Positions 45,269-54,594 of a stretch of 64,000 nt of DNA are shown one piece after another. The number at the start of each line of letters is the position of its first letter. Position 1 is the stretch's first letter. A program made the translations under genes and the position numbers. The stretch is from Caldimonas mangrovi (GTDB lineage: Bacteria > Pseudomonadota > Gammaproteobacteria > Burkholderiales > Burkholderiaceae_C): the NCBI RefSeq assembly GCF_023721835.1, contig NZ_JAMKFE010000002.1:461796-525795 (forward strand), written 5' to 3'. The notes beneath the pieces are model-generated. The model made no database searches. It saw only the letters and a program-made list of their open reading frames with translations, and was not told where the DNA came from.

Positions 45269-45306
45269 AAAAACGCCTTAGAGGTTTGTGCCTCTAAGGC
45301 GTTTTT
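45269..45306 (+). terminator. Intrinsic terminator of tRNA-Arg
   Basis: AAAAACGCCTTAGAGG (45269-45284) pairs perfectly with CCTCTAAGGCGTTTTT (45291-45306) around a six-base loop. It begins 16 bases after the tRNA. Confidence 0.9.
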
Positions 45307-45565
45307 CTTTGCGCGTGGATTTTCCTGTTGCGCCAACCGCAGCAGCAGATGCGGTCGCACGGCCCGTGCACGCCTTCCCGGTCGAGCGATGTTGTCCATC
45401 GGACCGTACAGCGGCATGCCTGTGACGGGCTTCCCTTGCAGCACTGCCAGCCTTCTTACATGTTCCAGATGGCATGCCCGGCGTGGCCCCGAGCCGCGGG
45501 GTGTGGTTCCGGTCGCCGCGAACCTAGCATCACCTGTCCCTGCATGGGACCTTGTGGAGGATCGC
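45307..45565. other. Intergenic gap before the PEP-CTERM gene
   Basis: From the terminator to the next start I see no gene, repeat or structured RNA I can support. The last bases carry the GGAGG ribosome site (45556-45560) of the PEP-CTERM gene. Confidence 0.5.
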
Positions 45566-46213
45566 ATGAACCGTGTCAAAGAACTCCGGAGAAGCGCGCT
45601 GACCTTGAGTTTGTGCACGGTGGCATTCGGCGCCAGCGCCGACATCATCCAGGACCGGCGAACCGATTGGTTCATGAACGCGTTCGAAACGGAGCCGGAA
45701 TTCATCACTCAGCATTTCAGCGCCGTCGACGAGCACCTGGCGTCGCTGCGCGTGTGGACGCTGCACACCGCGCCGCTCAGCGGCTACCCCGCACGGTTGA
45801 CACTGGTAGGGCCGCAGGATCTTCGGGTGGATCGCGAGGCGCATCTTCCGCCCGACGCCACCGATCCTCGATCGTGGGAGGGGTACCTGAGCTTCAATCT
45901 CATCGGCGTGCGGTTGACGCCAGGGGAGCAGTACAGCTTGTCGTTGACTTCCCCACGGGGCGCGGTGCTGTTCGGGCTGAATCGCAACGACGGCCCCTAT
46001 GGTGATGCGTACCTGGAGGGCAGCGCGTTCTGGACGGGCACGCAGGACACGCCGTACTACGCCTCCGATCTGACCTTTCAGCTCATCGCGGTGCCAGAGC
46101 CCTCGACGGTCGCCCTGCTCGGTTTCGGCATGGCCGGTCTCGCGTGCTGGTCCAGGGGGCGTGGGTTGCGACAGCGTATCGCGAGGCACCTCGGTGCCGC
46201 TGGCGAGTCCTGA
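45566..46213 (+). CDS. PEP-CTERM sorting-signal protein
   Basis: 215-residue exported protein. Signal peptide to about residue 25 (LTLSLCTVAFGASA). The body is beta-rich with no recognised enzyme domain; blocks include LRVWTLHTAPLSGYPARLTL and TPGEQYSLSLTSPRGAVLFG. The C-terminus has the full sorting signal: VPEPS at 176-180, a hydrophobic stretch (TVALLGFGMAGLACW), and a basic end (SRGRGLRQR). Such proteins are cut by exosortase and placed in surface or extracellular polymer. No exosortase gene is in the window. GGAGG lies five bases before the ATG. Confidence 0.85.
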   Translation: MNRVKELRRSALTLSLCTVAFGASADIIQDRRTDWFMNAFETEPEFITQHFSAVDEHLASLRVWTLHTAPLSGYPARLTLVGPQDLRVDREAHLPPDATDPRSWEGYLSFNLIGVRLTPGEQYSLSLTSPRGAVLFGLNRNDGPYGDAYLEGSAFWTGTQDTPYYASDLTFQLIAVPEPSTVALLGFGMAGLACWSRGRGLRQRIARHLGAAGES

Positions 46214-46230
46214 CTTTCCGGGCAGCGGTC

Positions 46231-47490
46231 CTACACCACTCCTTGCTGGCGCAAGGCGGCAATGCGGTCGGCGTCGTAGTTCAGCACCCGTGCGAGCACC
46301 TCATCGGTGTGTTGCCCGAGATCCGGCGGTGCGTTGCGCGCGACCGGGGGGGTGTCCGACAACCGCAGCGGGCTCGCGACGCCGGCGATGGTGCCGAAGT
46401 GCTCGTGCGGCAGGTCGACCCGCAGCCCGCGCGCCTGCACCTGGGGGTCGTCGAACGCCTGGCCGATGTCGTTGATCGGCCCGCACGGCACGGCGCGGTG
46501 TTCCAGCAACTCCACCCATGCGGCCGTGCTGCGCTGGCGCGTCAAGTCCTCGATCATCGGGATCAGCAAGCCGCGATGCCGCACCCGTTGCGTATTGGTC
46601 GCGAAACGTTCGTCGCGGCTCCACGCCGGCACGCCGGCCGCCCCGCAGAAGCGCGCGAACTGGCCGTCGTTGCCCACTGCGAGCAGCATTGCGCCGTCGG
46701 CTGTCGGAAAGTCCTGGTAGGGCACGATGCTCGGATGGCTGTTGCCTTGCCGCTGCGGTGCGCGCCCCGTGTTCAAGAAGGCCGATGCCTGGTTGGCCAG
46801 CATGGTCATGCCGACGTCCAGCAAGGCCATGTCGATGTGCTGACCGCGACCGGTGCGGTGACGCACTTCGAGCGCCGCGAGGATCGCCGTCGACGCATAA
46901 ACGCCGGTGAAGAGATCGGTCACCGCGACGCCGACGCGGACCGGGCCGCCGCCGGGCTCGCCATCCGGCCGGCCGGTGATGCTCATCATTCCGCTCGACG
47001 CCTGGATCAGCAGGTCGTAGCCGGCCCGCGGCGCATACGGGCCGTCGTGACCGAAGCCGGTGATCGAGCAGTAGATCAGCCGCGGGTTCAGCGCTTTCAG
47101 CGTCGCGTAGTCGAGGCCATAGCGCGCGAGGCCGCCGGCCTTGAAGTTCTCGATCAGCACGTCGCTCTTCAGTGCGAGTTCGCGCACGATCGCCTGGCCC
47201 TCGGCTTGCGTGATGTCGACCGTGACCGACTGCTTGTTGCGGTTGGCGCAGGTGTAGTACGTTGCGTGGTCTGTGTCGCGGCCGTCGGCGTCCTTCATGA
47301 ACGGCGGGCCCCAGTGGCGTGTGTCGTCGCCCTCGCCCGGGCGCTCGATCTTGATGACGTGCGCGCCGAGATCGGCCAGGATCTGGCCGCACCACGGGCC
47401 CGCCAGCACGCGCGACAGATCGAGCACGCGCAGGTGCCCCAGCGCCGTGGCGGGCGGTTGCGTGCCGGCCGCGTCGGACGTCGTACTCAT
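46231..47490 (-). CDS. Family III CoA transferase (CaiB/BaiF), likely glutarate CoA-transferase
   Basis: 419 residues, family III CoA transferase. The N-terminal block [20 protein letters not shown] and the catalytic Asp159 in [11 protein letters not shown] are standard. It overlaps the gcdH stop by four bases (ATGA), and paired with gcdH it most likely activates glutarate with succinyl-CoA, as SUGCT does; other dicarboxylates are possible. Transcribed after gcdH in a two-gene operon. Confidence 0.85.
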   Translation of the reverse strand: MSTTSDAAGTQPPATALGHLRVLDLSRVLAGPWCGQILADLGAHVIKIERPGEGDDTRHWGPPFMKDADGRDTDHATYYTCANRNKQSVTVDITQAEGQAIVRELALKSDVLIENFKAGGLARYGLDYATLKALNPRLIYCSITGFGHDGPYAPRAGYDLLIQASSGMMSITGRPDGEPGGGPVRVGVAVTDLFTGVYASTAILAALEVRHRTGRGQHIDMALLDVGMTMLANQASAFLNTGRAPQRQGNSHPSIVPYQDFPTADGAMLLAVGNDGQFARFCGAAGVPAWSRDERFATNTQRVRHRGLLIPMIEDLTRQRSTAAWVELLEHRAVPCGPINDIGQAFDDPQVQARGLRVDLPHEHFGTIAGVASPLRLSDTPPVARNAPPDLGQHTDEVLARVLNYDADRIAALRQQGVV

Positions 47491-48668
47491 GCGCTGAAGG
47501 CCTGAATGCCGGTTTGCGCACGGCCGAGAATCAGCGCGTGCACATCGTGCGTGCCCTCGTAGGTGTTGACCACCTCGAGATTCACCACGTGGCGGATCAC
47601 GCCGTATTCGTCGCTGATGCCGTTGCCGCCGTGCATGTCGCGTGCCACGCGGGCGATGTCGAGCGCCTTGCCGCAGGAGTTGCGCTTCATGATCGACGTG
47701 ATTTCGGGCGCGGCCGTGCCTTCATCCTTCATGCGGCCCAGGCGCAGGCAGCCCTGCAGCCCCAGCGTGATCTCGGTCTGCATGTCGGCCAGCTTCTTCT
47801 GGACCAACTGGTTGGCCGCGAGCGGGCGGCCGAACTGCTTGCGGTCCAGCGTGTACTGGCGCGCGGCATGCCAGCAGAACTCGGCCGCGCCCAAGGCTCC
47901 CCACGCGATGCCGTAACGTGCGCTGTTGAGGCAGGTGAACGGGCCTTTCAGCCCTTCGACATTCGGCAGTTCCTGTTCGGCCGGCACGAACACGTCGTCC
48001 ATCACGATCTCGCCGGTGATCGACGTGCGCAGACCCACCTTGCCGTGAATCGCCGGCGCGCTCAAGCCCGGCATGCCCTTGTCGAGGATGAAACCGCGGA
48101 TGCGCCCGGCGTCGTTCTTGGCCCAGACGACGAACACGTCGGCGATCGGGCTGTTGGTGATCCACATCTTGCTGCCGCTGAGTCGATAGCCGCCGTCGAC
48201 GCTGCGCGCGCGCGTTTCCATGCTGCCGGGGTCCGAGCCGTGGTTCGGCTCGGTGAGGCCGAAGCAGCCGATCCACTCGCCGCTGGCCAGTCTGGGCAGG
48301 TATTTGCGCTTCTGTTCCTCGGAGCCGAACTCGTTGATCGGCACCATCACCAGCGACGACTGCACGCTCATCATCGAGCGATAGCCGGAGTCGACGCGCT
48401 CGACCTCGCGTGCGATCAGCCCGTAACTGACGTAGTTCAGGCCGGCGCCGCCGTATTCGCTGGGTATGGTCGGGCCCAGCAGGCCGAGCTCGCCCATTTC
48501 GCGAAAGATCGCCGCGTCGGTTTTTTCGTGGCGGAAGCTCTCCAGCACGCGAGGCATCAGCCGGTCCTGGCAGTAGGCACGGGCAGCCTCGCGCACCATG
48601 CGCTCCTCGTCGCTCAGCTGCTGGTCGAGCAGCAGCGGGTCTTCCCAGTGAAAGGCGGCGTGGGCCAT
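47487..48668 (-). CDS. gcdH: Glutaryl-CoA dehydrogenase
   Basis: 393-residue acyl-CoA dehydrogenase that oxidises and decarboxylates glutaryl-CoA to crotonyl-CoA in lysine, tryptophan and benzoate breakdown. FAD/substrate blocks [17 protein letters not shown] and [18 protein letters not shown]; catalytic Glu371 in [17 protein letters not shown], the GCDH-specific ending TGIQAF. An Arg in [12 protein letters not shown] also fits. Starts at 48668, divergent from a LysR gene. Confidence 0.93.
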   Translation of the reverse strand: MAHAAFHWEDPLLLDQQLSDEERMVREAARAYCQDRLMPRVLESFRHEKTDAAIFREMGELGLLGPTIPSEYGGAGLNYVSYGLIAREVERVDSGYRSMMSVQSSLVMVPINEFGSEEQKRKYLPRLASGEWIGCFGLTEPNHGSDPGSMETRARSVDGGYRLSGSKMWITNSPIADVFVVWAKNDAGRIRGFILDKGMPGLSAPAIHGKVGLRTSITGEIVMDDVFVPAEQELPNVEGLKGPFTCLNSARYGIAWGALGAAEFCWHAARQYTLDRKQFGRPLAANQLVQKKLADMQTEITLGLQGCLRLGRMKDEGTAAPEITSIMKRNSCGKALDIARVARDMHGGNGISDEYGVIRHVVNLEVVNTYEGTHDVHALILGRAQTGIQAFSA

Positions 48669-48830
48669 GCGGGTCTCCTGAAGGATGGGGGGATGCGGTC
48701 ATGGTAGGGGCTGGGGCCCGCGCGGGCAAACGAGGATTCGACAAGAGCGTGTGCAAAAATGGAACTCCAGCGACCAACCCGAAGAGGGATGAATCTTGGC
48801 GCCCTCTCTCCGGTATGCCGGTTCTGCACA

Positions 48831-49754
48831 ATGAAACGAAAAATCCCCAGTACCCAGGCGCTGGTCTGCTTCGAGGCCGCCGCACGCCACGAGAGCTTCA
48901 CGAAGGCCGCTCAGGAGCTGTCGTTGACGCAAAGCGCCGTGTGCCGCCAGATTGCCTCCCTCGAACAGTTCCTCGGCGTGCCGCTGTTTCGTCGCACGCG
49001 GCGCGGCGTGCTGCTGACCGAGTCGGGTGCCGCCTATGGCCGCCGTATCGGCCAGCGGCTGGACGCGGTCGAGCGCGACACGCAGGCCTTGATGGCACAC
49101 CCTGGCGTGGCGGGTTCGCTCGACCTGGCGGTCGTGCCCACTTTCGCGACGCGCTGGCTGGTACCCCGGCTGCCCCGTCTGGCCGCCTCCAGCCCGGACC
49201 TCGTGCTCAACCTCGAGACCCGCACCCGGCCGTTTCTGTTCTCCGACAGCGAATTCGACGCGGCGCTGTACGCCGGCACGGCCGAACAGGTCGCGAACTG
49301 GCCCGGCACCGACGCGGTGGAGCTGCTGCGCGAAGACCTGGTGCCGGTGTGCAGCCCGGCGCTGATCGCCGGCCGACGCCAGCCGACGCCGAAAGACCTC
49401 ACGGGCTTTGCGCTGCTGCAGCAGAGCACTCGCCCGCGTGCATGGCGCGAGTGGTTTGCAGCGCAGGGCGTGGAACACCCGCGCGACAGCGCCGGCCCGC
49501 GCTACGAGCTGTTCTCGATGCTCGCGATGGCGGCGGCGCAGGGCATGGGGCTGGCCCTGATGCCGCCGCTGCTGATCGAGGCCGAGCTGGCGCGCGGCGA
49601 ACTGGTGATCGCCTGCGACCGGCCGCAGCGCGGCGAGCGGGCGTACTATTTCGTGATGCCGGAACGCAAGGCTGGCGACCCGCTGGTCGAGCGCCTGCGC
49701 CACTGGATCGTCGCCGAGGCGAACGCCTCTGCCGCGCAGGCAGGCGGCGCATAA
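48831..49754 (+). CDS. LysR-family regulator, probably of the glutaryl-CoA operon
   Basis: 307 residues, GcvA-like LysR subgroup. HTH KAAQELSLTQSAVCRQIASL near 20-40 with LGVPLFRRTRRGVLLT following. Effector domain from about 92. It is divergent from gcdH, so control of glutaryl-CoA use is inferred. ATG at 48831 (MKRKIPSTQAL) is preferred over one at 48759 because the former gives the normal family start. TGTGCA at 48750 and TGCACA at 48825 form a loose inverted pair in the gap. Confidence 0.85.
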   Translation: MKRKIPSTQALVCFEAAARHESFTKAAQELSLTQSAVCRQIASLEQFLGVPLFRRTRRGVLLTESGAAYGRRIGQRLDAVERDTQALMAHPGVAGSLDLAVVPTFATRWLVPRLPRLAASSPDLVLNLETRTRPFLFSDSEFDAALYAGTAEQVANWPGTDAVELLREDLVPVCSPALIAGRRQPTPKDLTGFALLQQSTRPRAWREWFAAQGVEHPRDSAGPRYELFSMLAMAAAQGMGLALMPPLLIEAELARGELVIACDRPQRGERAYYFVMPERKAGDPLVERLRHWIVAEANASAAQAGGA

Positions 49755-49776
49755 TTCCCGGCCCGAGGACTCCCCC

Positions 49777-50328
49777 ATGAGCAAGGCATTCACCAAGGAA
49801 ACCGACGCCGACGACGACGACCTCGCGCTGCCCGCACTGCCGGCCGGCACGAAAAACTACATCACGCCCGCGGGCTACCGCCGCCTGCGCGAGGAGCTGA
49901 TGACGCTGATCGACGAGGAGCGCCCGAAGGTCGTCGAGATCGTCTCGTGGGCGGCGTCGAACGGCGACCGCTCCGAGAACGGCGACTACCTGTACGGCAA
50001 GAAGCGCCTGCGCGAGATCGACCGGCGCATCCGCTTCCTGACCAAACGGCTCGACGTCGCCGAGGTGGCCGATCCGTCGCTGCACCACGGCAACGACCAG
50101 ATCTTTTTCGGTGCAACCGTCACCTATGCGAATGCGCGGGGCGAGGAACGCACGATCACGATCAAGGGCATCGACGAGGCCGATGCGCTGAAGGCCGAAG
50201 TGAGCTGGGTCGCGCCGATCGCGCGGGCGCTGCTGAAGGCGCGCGAAGGCGACGAGGTACAGCTGATGACGCCCGGCGGTGTCGAGAAGATCGAAGTGCT
50301 CGAGGTGCGCTACCCCGCGCCGCAGTGA
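49777..50328 (+). CDS. greB: Transcription elongation factor GreB
   Basis: 183 residues. Rescues stalled RNA polymerase by stimulating transcript cleavage. N-terminal coiled coil with the acidic tip in VVEIVSWAASNGDRSENGDY (Asp and Glu at the loop), and the C-terminal FKBP-like domain with FFGATVTYANARGEERTITI. An acidic leader (TDADDDD) is typical of GreB rather than GreA. Starts 22 bases after the LysR stop; convergent with spoT. Confidence 0.92.
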   Translation: MSKAFTKETDADDDDLALPALPAGTKNYITPAGYRRLREELMTLIDEERPKVVEIVSWAASNGDRSENGDYLYGKKRLREIDRRIRFLTKRLDVAEVADPSLHHGNDQIFFGATVTYANARGEERTITIKGIDEADALKAEVSWVAPIARALLKAREGDEVQLMTPGGVEKIEVLEVRYPAPQ

Positions 50329-50362
50329 CCGCATTGCGCATTTGCGCAGCGAGCCGCCCTGC

Positions 50363-52639
50363 CTATTGAGGTTTGACCCGTGCGGCCTTCAGCACCAGCG
50401 GCGAGCGCTTCAAGGTGCGCAATACGTCGGCCAGGTGCACCCGATCGCGCACGGCCAGCAGCAGCTTCAGCTCGATGGTCGCGTGGCCCGGGTCGTGCCC
50501 CATGTCGATGTGCGTGATGTCGGCTTCGGCCTCGCTGACCGCCTGGGCGACCTTGGCCAGCACGCCCTTGCCGTTCTGCACCAGCACCGCCACCGAGGTG
50601 TCGAACGGCCGCTGCAGGTCCTCGGACCATTCGACCGGGATCCAGCGCTCGCTGTCGCGCTGGAACAGGCGCTTGCCGACCTGGCACTCGCTGGTGTGCA
50701 CGACCAGCCCCTCGCCGCGGCCGAGGTAGCCGACGATCGCGTCGCCCGGGATCGGCCGGCAGCAGGTCGCCATCTGGACGGTGGCGCCTTCGCTGCCGTC
50801 GATCGTCACCATGGCCTGCGAGGGCATGCTGTCGTCGTTGAGGTAGCGGCTCATCGACAGTGTCAGCGCGTCCGGCTTGGTGCCCGCCTCGGCCATCAGC
50901 TTGGCCAGGCGTTTGGCGACGATGGTCGCGATCTTCTTGCCCAGGCCGATGTCGATCAGCAGTTCGCGGCGGCCGCGGTTGCCGCTCCAGCGGATCAGCC
51001 CCTGCCACAGCGCGAGGTCGAGCGGCTCGCCGGCGATCTCGTCGCCCCTGGGCATCTGCAGGCCTTCGGCCCGCATCGCCTGCGTCAGCAGCTTCTCGCC
51101 GAGTTCCAGCGATTCTTCCTGGCGCATGTTCTTCAGGTAGTGACGGATCTTCGAGCGGGCGCGGCCGGTGCGCACGAAGTTCAGCCAGGCCGGGTTGGGA
51201 CGCGAGACCGGTGCGGTGATGATCTCGACCACGTCGCCGCTGCGCAGCTCGGTGCGCAGCGCTACCTGCTCGCCGTTGACCTTGGCGGCCACCGTGTGGT
51301 CGCCGACATCGGAGTGGATCGCGTAGGCGAAATCCACCGGCGTGGCGCCGCGTGGCAGCGCCAGGATCTTGGACTTCGGGGTGAACACGTAGACCGCGTC
51401 GGGGAACAGGTCCACCTTCACGTGCTCGAGGAATTCAGCCGAATCGCGCGTCTCGTCCTGGATGTCGATCAGGGACTGCAGCGAGACCGTGCCCACGCGC
51501 TGCGCCTCGGTCACGTTGCCGCTGTCGGTGGCCTTGTAGAGCCAGTGCGCGGCAATGCCCTTCTCGGCGACCAGGTGCATCGCGTCGGTGCGGATCTGGA
51601 ACTCGACCGCGGTGCCGAGCGGGCTCACCAGCGTGGTGTGCAGCGACTGGTACCCGTTGGCCTTGGGGATCGCGATGTAGTCCTTGAAGCGGCCGGGCAG
51701 CGGCTTGTAGAGCTGGTGCAGCACGCCCAGCGCCAGGTAGCACTCGGGCAGCGTCGAGACGACGATGCGAAAGCCGAAGATGTCGTTGACCTGCGCGAAG
51801 CTCAGGTGCTTTTCGCGCATCTTGGTGTAGATGGAATAGAGCGTCTTCTCTCGACCGAAGATCTGCACCGCCACCGACGATTCCTTGAACGCCCGCTCGA
51901 CGTCGACCTGGATGCGCTCGACGATGTCGCGCCGGTGTCCGCGCGCTCTCTGCACCGCCTTGGTCAGGGCCCCGAAACGCCAGGGCAGCTGGTATTGGAA
52001 GGACAGTTCCTGCAGCTCGCGGTAGACTTGGTTCAGGCCCAGCCGGTGGGCGATGGGAGCGTAGATGTCGAGGGTCTCGCGCGCGATGCGCGAGCGTTTG
52101 CCCGCGGGCATGGCCTCCATCGTGCGCATGTTGTGCAGCCGGTCGGCCAGCTTGATCAGCACGACGCGCACGTCGCGCGCCATCGCGAGCAGCATCTTGC
52201 GGAACGACTCCGCCTGCGACTCCTCGCGCGTGGAGAACTGCAGCTTGTCGAGCTTGGTGAGCCCGTCGACCAGTTCTGCGGTCGGCGCACCGAATTTCTC
52301 GATCAGCTCGATCTTGGTGGTGCCGCTGTCCTCCATCACGTCGTGCATCAGTGCCGCCATGATCGCCTGGGCGTCGAGCTTCCAGTCGGCGCACAGGCCG
52401 GCGACGGCGATCGGATGGGTGATGTAGGGCTCGCCGCTGGCGCGGAACTGCCCGAGATGGGCTTCGTCGGCGTATCTGTACGCCTCGCGCACGCGCTTGA
52501 TGTCGGCGGGGTCGAAGTAATCGAGCTTGTGGGTCAGCGCCGCGAAGGAGGCGGCGGCGGCATCGACGCGTGCGCCTTGCGCCACCGTTTCCTGCGGCGC
52601 GGGGCGTTTACCGGCTTTCGATGCGGCGTGGGCGACCAT
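50363..52639 (-). CDS. spoT: Bifunctional (p)ppGpp synthetase/hydrolase
   Basis: 758 residues. HD hydrolase domain with catalytic HD at 99-100 (ALMHDVMEDSG) and a synthetase domain with KTLYSIYTKM, GRFKDYIAIPKANGYQSLHT. The RFKD charge motif (RxKD) is that of bifunctional enzymes, against ExDD in synthetase-only RelA. TGS domain near 410-470 and ACT domain at the C-terminus (690-758). It controls the stringent response. Last gene of gmk-rpoZ-spoT on the minus strand. Confidence 0.93.
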   Translation of the reverse strand: MVAHAASKAGKRPAPQETVAQGARVDAAAASFAALTHKLDYFDPADIKRVREAYRYADEAHLGQFRASGEPYITHPIAVAGLCADWKLDAQAIMAALMHDVMEDSGTTKIELIEKFGAPTAELVDGLTKLDKLQFSTREESQAESFRKMLLAMARDVRVVLIKLADRLHNMRTMEAMPAGKRSRIARETLDIYAPIAHRLGLNQVYRELQELSFQYQLPWRFGALTKAVQRARGHRRDIVERIQVDVERAFKESSVAVQIFGREKTLYSIYTKMREKHLSFAQVNDIFGFRIVVSTLPECYLALGVLHQLYKPLPGRFKDYIAIPKANGYQSLHTTLVSPLGTAVEFQIRTDAMHLVAEKGIAAHWLYKATDSGNVTEAQRVGTVSLQSLIDIQDETRDSAEFLEHVKVDLFPDAVYVFTPKSKILALPRGATPVDFAYAIHSDVGDHTVAAKVNGEQVALRTELRSGDVVEIITAPVSRPNPAWLNFVRTGRARSKIRHYLKNMRQEESLELGEKLLTQAMRAEGLQMPRGDEIAGEPLDLALWQGLIRWSGNRGRRELLIDIGLGKKIATIVAKRLAKLMAEAGTKPDALTLSMSRYLNDDSMPSQAMVTIDGSEGATVQMATCCRPIPGDAIVGYLGRGEGLVVHTSECQVGKRLFQRDSERWIPVEWSEDLQRPFDTSVAVLVQNGKGVLAKVAQAVSEAEADITHIDMGHDPGHATIELKLLLAVRDRVHLADVLRTLKRSPLVLKAARVKPQ

Positions 52640-52680
52640 GACGCGACTTTATCGCGGAATGCAAGCCCACGAACTGAAAC

Positions 52681-52700
52681 GCCCGAATCCAGGTTCGGGC
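52681..52700 (-). other. Hairpin between rpoZ and spoT
   Basis: GCCCGAA (52681-52687) and TTCGGGC (52694-52700) form a perfect seven-base-pair stem, followed on the minus strand by GTTTCAGTTC. A partial terminator or attenuator between rpoZ and spoT is possible. Confidence 0.4.
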
Positions 52701-52752
52701 GCGGCGGACCGGCCTGCAGGCCGGGAGAGGGAGCGATGGGACCGGTGACCGG

Positions 52753-52956
52753 TCAGGTCGGCACCTTGCGCAGCATCTCGACGCCGACTTCGCCGGCGGC
52801 AATTTCGCGCAACGCGGTGACGCCCGGCTTGTTCTTCGACTCGATCTTCGGCGCGTGGCCTTGGCTGAGCATGCGGGCGCGGTAGGTGGCCGCAAGCACC
52901 AGTTGAAACCGGTTCGGGATCTTGTCCAGGCAATCTTCGACCGTGATGCGGGCCAT
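52753..52956 (-). CDS. rpoZ: DNA-directed RNA polymerase omega subunit
   Basis: 67 residues, [20 protein letters not shown] at the start and [15 protein letters not shown] near the end, the standard omega sequence. Stabilises RNA polymerase and helps ppGpp binding. It sits between gmk (43 bases) and spoT (113 bases), the usual order. Confidence 0.95.
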   Translation of the reverse strand: MARITVEDCLDKIPNRFQLVLAATYRARMLSQGHAPKIESKNKPGVTALREIAAGEVGVEMLRKVPT

Positions 52957-52999
52957 AACACACTCCAGTGGGCCGCATTTTCTGCGGCTGGGGCTTCAG

Positions 53000-53620
53000 T
53001 CAGCTGAGGTTGAGGGCGTCGAAGACAGCTCGCCTGCTTCGACGCTGGGCGGCGTATTTGAGCCGCTGCGCGTGGACGATCGCCTTCAAGTCGAAAAGCG
53101 CCGTCTCGAAAAGAGCGTTGATTATAACGAAGTCGAAATGCCGGGCCTGCGCCACTTCCAGGCGGGCGTTCGCCATGCGGGTTTCGATGACGTCGGCGCC
53201 GTCCTCGCCGCGCCGGTGCAGGCGCTGCAGCAATTCCTCGAAGCTGGGCGGCAGGATGAAGATCAGCACTGCGTGCGGGAACAACTGCTTGATCTGCAGT
53301 GCGCCCTGCCAGTCGATCTCCAGGATCACGTCCTCGCCGGCGGCCATGCGCGACTCGATGGCTGCGCGCGAGGTGCCGTAAAGGTTGCCGTGTACTTCGG
53401 CCCACTCGAAGAAGTCGCCGCGTTCGGTCATCGCGCGGAACTCCGGCTCACTGACGAACCAGTATTCCCGGCCGTCGTGCTCCTGCCCGCGCGGCGGGCG
53501 CGTGGTGTGCGAGATCGACACGACGAGGTGGGAATCGAGTTCCAGCAGCGACTTCACGAGGCTGGACTTGCCGGCACCGCTGGGCGCTGCCACGACGAAG
53601 AGATTGCCCGGGTATTCCAT
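53000..53620 (-). CDS. gmk: Guanylate kinase
   Basis: 206 residues. Converts GMP to GDP using ATP. P-loop APSGAGKSS (12-20), GMP-binding [20 protein letters not shown], and [10 protein letters not shown]. Starts at 53620, nine bases after the yicC stop. Confidence 0.95.
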   Translation of the reverse strand: MEYPGNLFVVAAPSGAGKSSLVKSLLELDSHLVVSISHTTRPPRGQEHDGREYWFVSEPEFRAMTERGDFFEWAEVHGNLYGTSRAAIESRMAAGEDVILEIDWQGALQIKQLFPHAVLIFILPPSFEELLQRLHRRGEDGADVIETRMANARLEVAQARHFDFVIINALFETALFDLKAIVHAQRLKYAAQRRSRRAVFDALNLS

Positions 53621-53629
53621 GCTCCGACC

Positions 53630-54559
53630 CTACTCGATGTTCTGGACCTGTTCCCGCATCTGCTCGATCAGGACCTTCATTTCGACCGAGATCTGCGTCA
53701 GCTCCAGCGCCGAGGCCTTGGAGCCCAGGGTGTTGCCCTCGCGGTGCAGTTCCTGGATCAGGAAGTCGAGCCGCTTGCCGATCTCGCCGCCGGCCTGGAG
53801 CAGCCGGGCGATCTCGTCGAGGTGGGCCGTCAGCCGCGACAGTTCTTCGGCGACATCGATGCGCAGTGCATACGAGGCGGCTTCGCTCAAGGCCCGCTCG
53901 CGCAGCGCGTCGGCGCTCATGCTCTGGGTCGCACCGGCGGTATCGAGCGCCGCCTGCCAGCGCTCCAGGAAGCGCTGCTGCTGCTTCTCGACCACCTGGG
54001 GCACCAGCGGCGCGGCCTGCTGCGCCAGTTCGCGCAGCTTGACGATGCGCTCCATCAGGATGCCGACCAGGCGCTCGCCTTCACGGGCCCGGGCCTCGAC
54101 CAAGCCGTCGATGCACTGGCGGGTCGCGGCGATGGCGGCCTCGTCGAGCTTTTCGCCCACTGACGCGCCCCGACACCATTGCAGCACCTCGTGCACCGAC
54201 AGCGGCTGCGCCTGCGGCATCCAGCCACGCACGGTCGCCTCGACGCCGGCCAGGCGGGTCAACTGCTCGGGTTGCGGCTGGGGCAGGGCCGTATCGGCCT
54301 CGCGCTGCGCGTTCAGGCGCAACTCGATCTTGCCGCGGCGGAAACGTGCGGTCAGCAGTTCGCGCAACGCCGGCTCGACGGCGCGCAGGTCGTCGGGCAT
54401 CCGGAACGCAAGGTCGAGGAAACGGCTGTTGACCGACCGCAGTTCCACCGTCACGCCGGCAGCCGCGGCGCCACCGGTACGGAGAGCCGTCTCGTCGTTC
54501 GGGGAACCCGGGACCTGCGAGGCGGCGCTCGCATACCCGGTCATGCTGTAAACTGCCAT
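53630..54559 (-). CDS. yicC: YicC-family endoribonuclease-type stress protein
   Basis: 309 residues. N-terminal YicC domain opens MTGYAS (from residue 6) with VELRSVNSRFLDLAFRMPDD; C-terminal DUF1732 ends with AGGEIGKRLDFLIQELHREG and NTLGSKASALELTQISVEMK. Escherichia coli YicC is an endoribonuclease of small RNAs. The start is either ATG at 54559 (MAVYSMTGYA) or ATG at 54544; a promoter-like TTGACA/GATAAG leaves almost no leader for the former. First gene of yicC-gmk-rpoZ-spoT. Confidence 0.9.
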   Translation of the reverse strand: MAVYSMTGYASAASQVPGSPNDETALRTGGAAAAGVTVELRSVNSRFLDLAFRMPDDLRAVEPALRELLTARFRRGKIELRLNAQREADTALPQPQPEQLTRLAGVEATVRGWMPQAQPLSVHEVLQWCRGASVGEKLDEAAIAATRQCIDGLVEARAREGERLVGILMERIVKLRELAQQAAPLVPQVVEKQQQRFLERWQAALDTAGATQSMSADALRERALSEAASYALRIDVAEELSRLTAHLDEIARLLQAGGEIGKRLDFLIQELHREGNTLGSKASALELTQISVEMKVLIEQMREQVQNIE

Positions 54560-54563
54560 GACA

Positions 54564-54594
54564 CTTATCGCATTGCAAAATCCGATTATGTCAA
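54564..54594 (-). promoter_or_regulatory. Candidate yicC promoter with almost no leader
   Basis: On the minus strand a perfect -35 TTGACA (54594-54589), a 19-base spacer, and -10 GATAAG (54569-54564). The ATG at 54559 begins four bases after the -10 box, so the message would be leaderless or translation would start at the second Met. The -35 box overlaps the first codons of the kinase gene. Confidence 0.5.
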
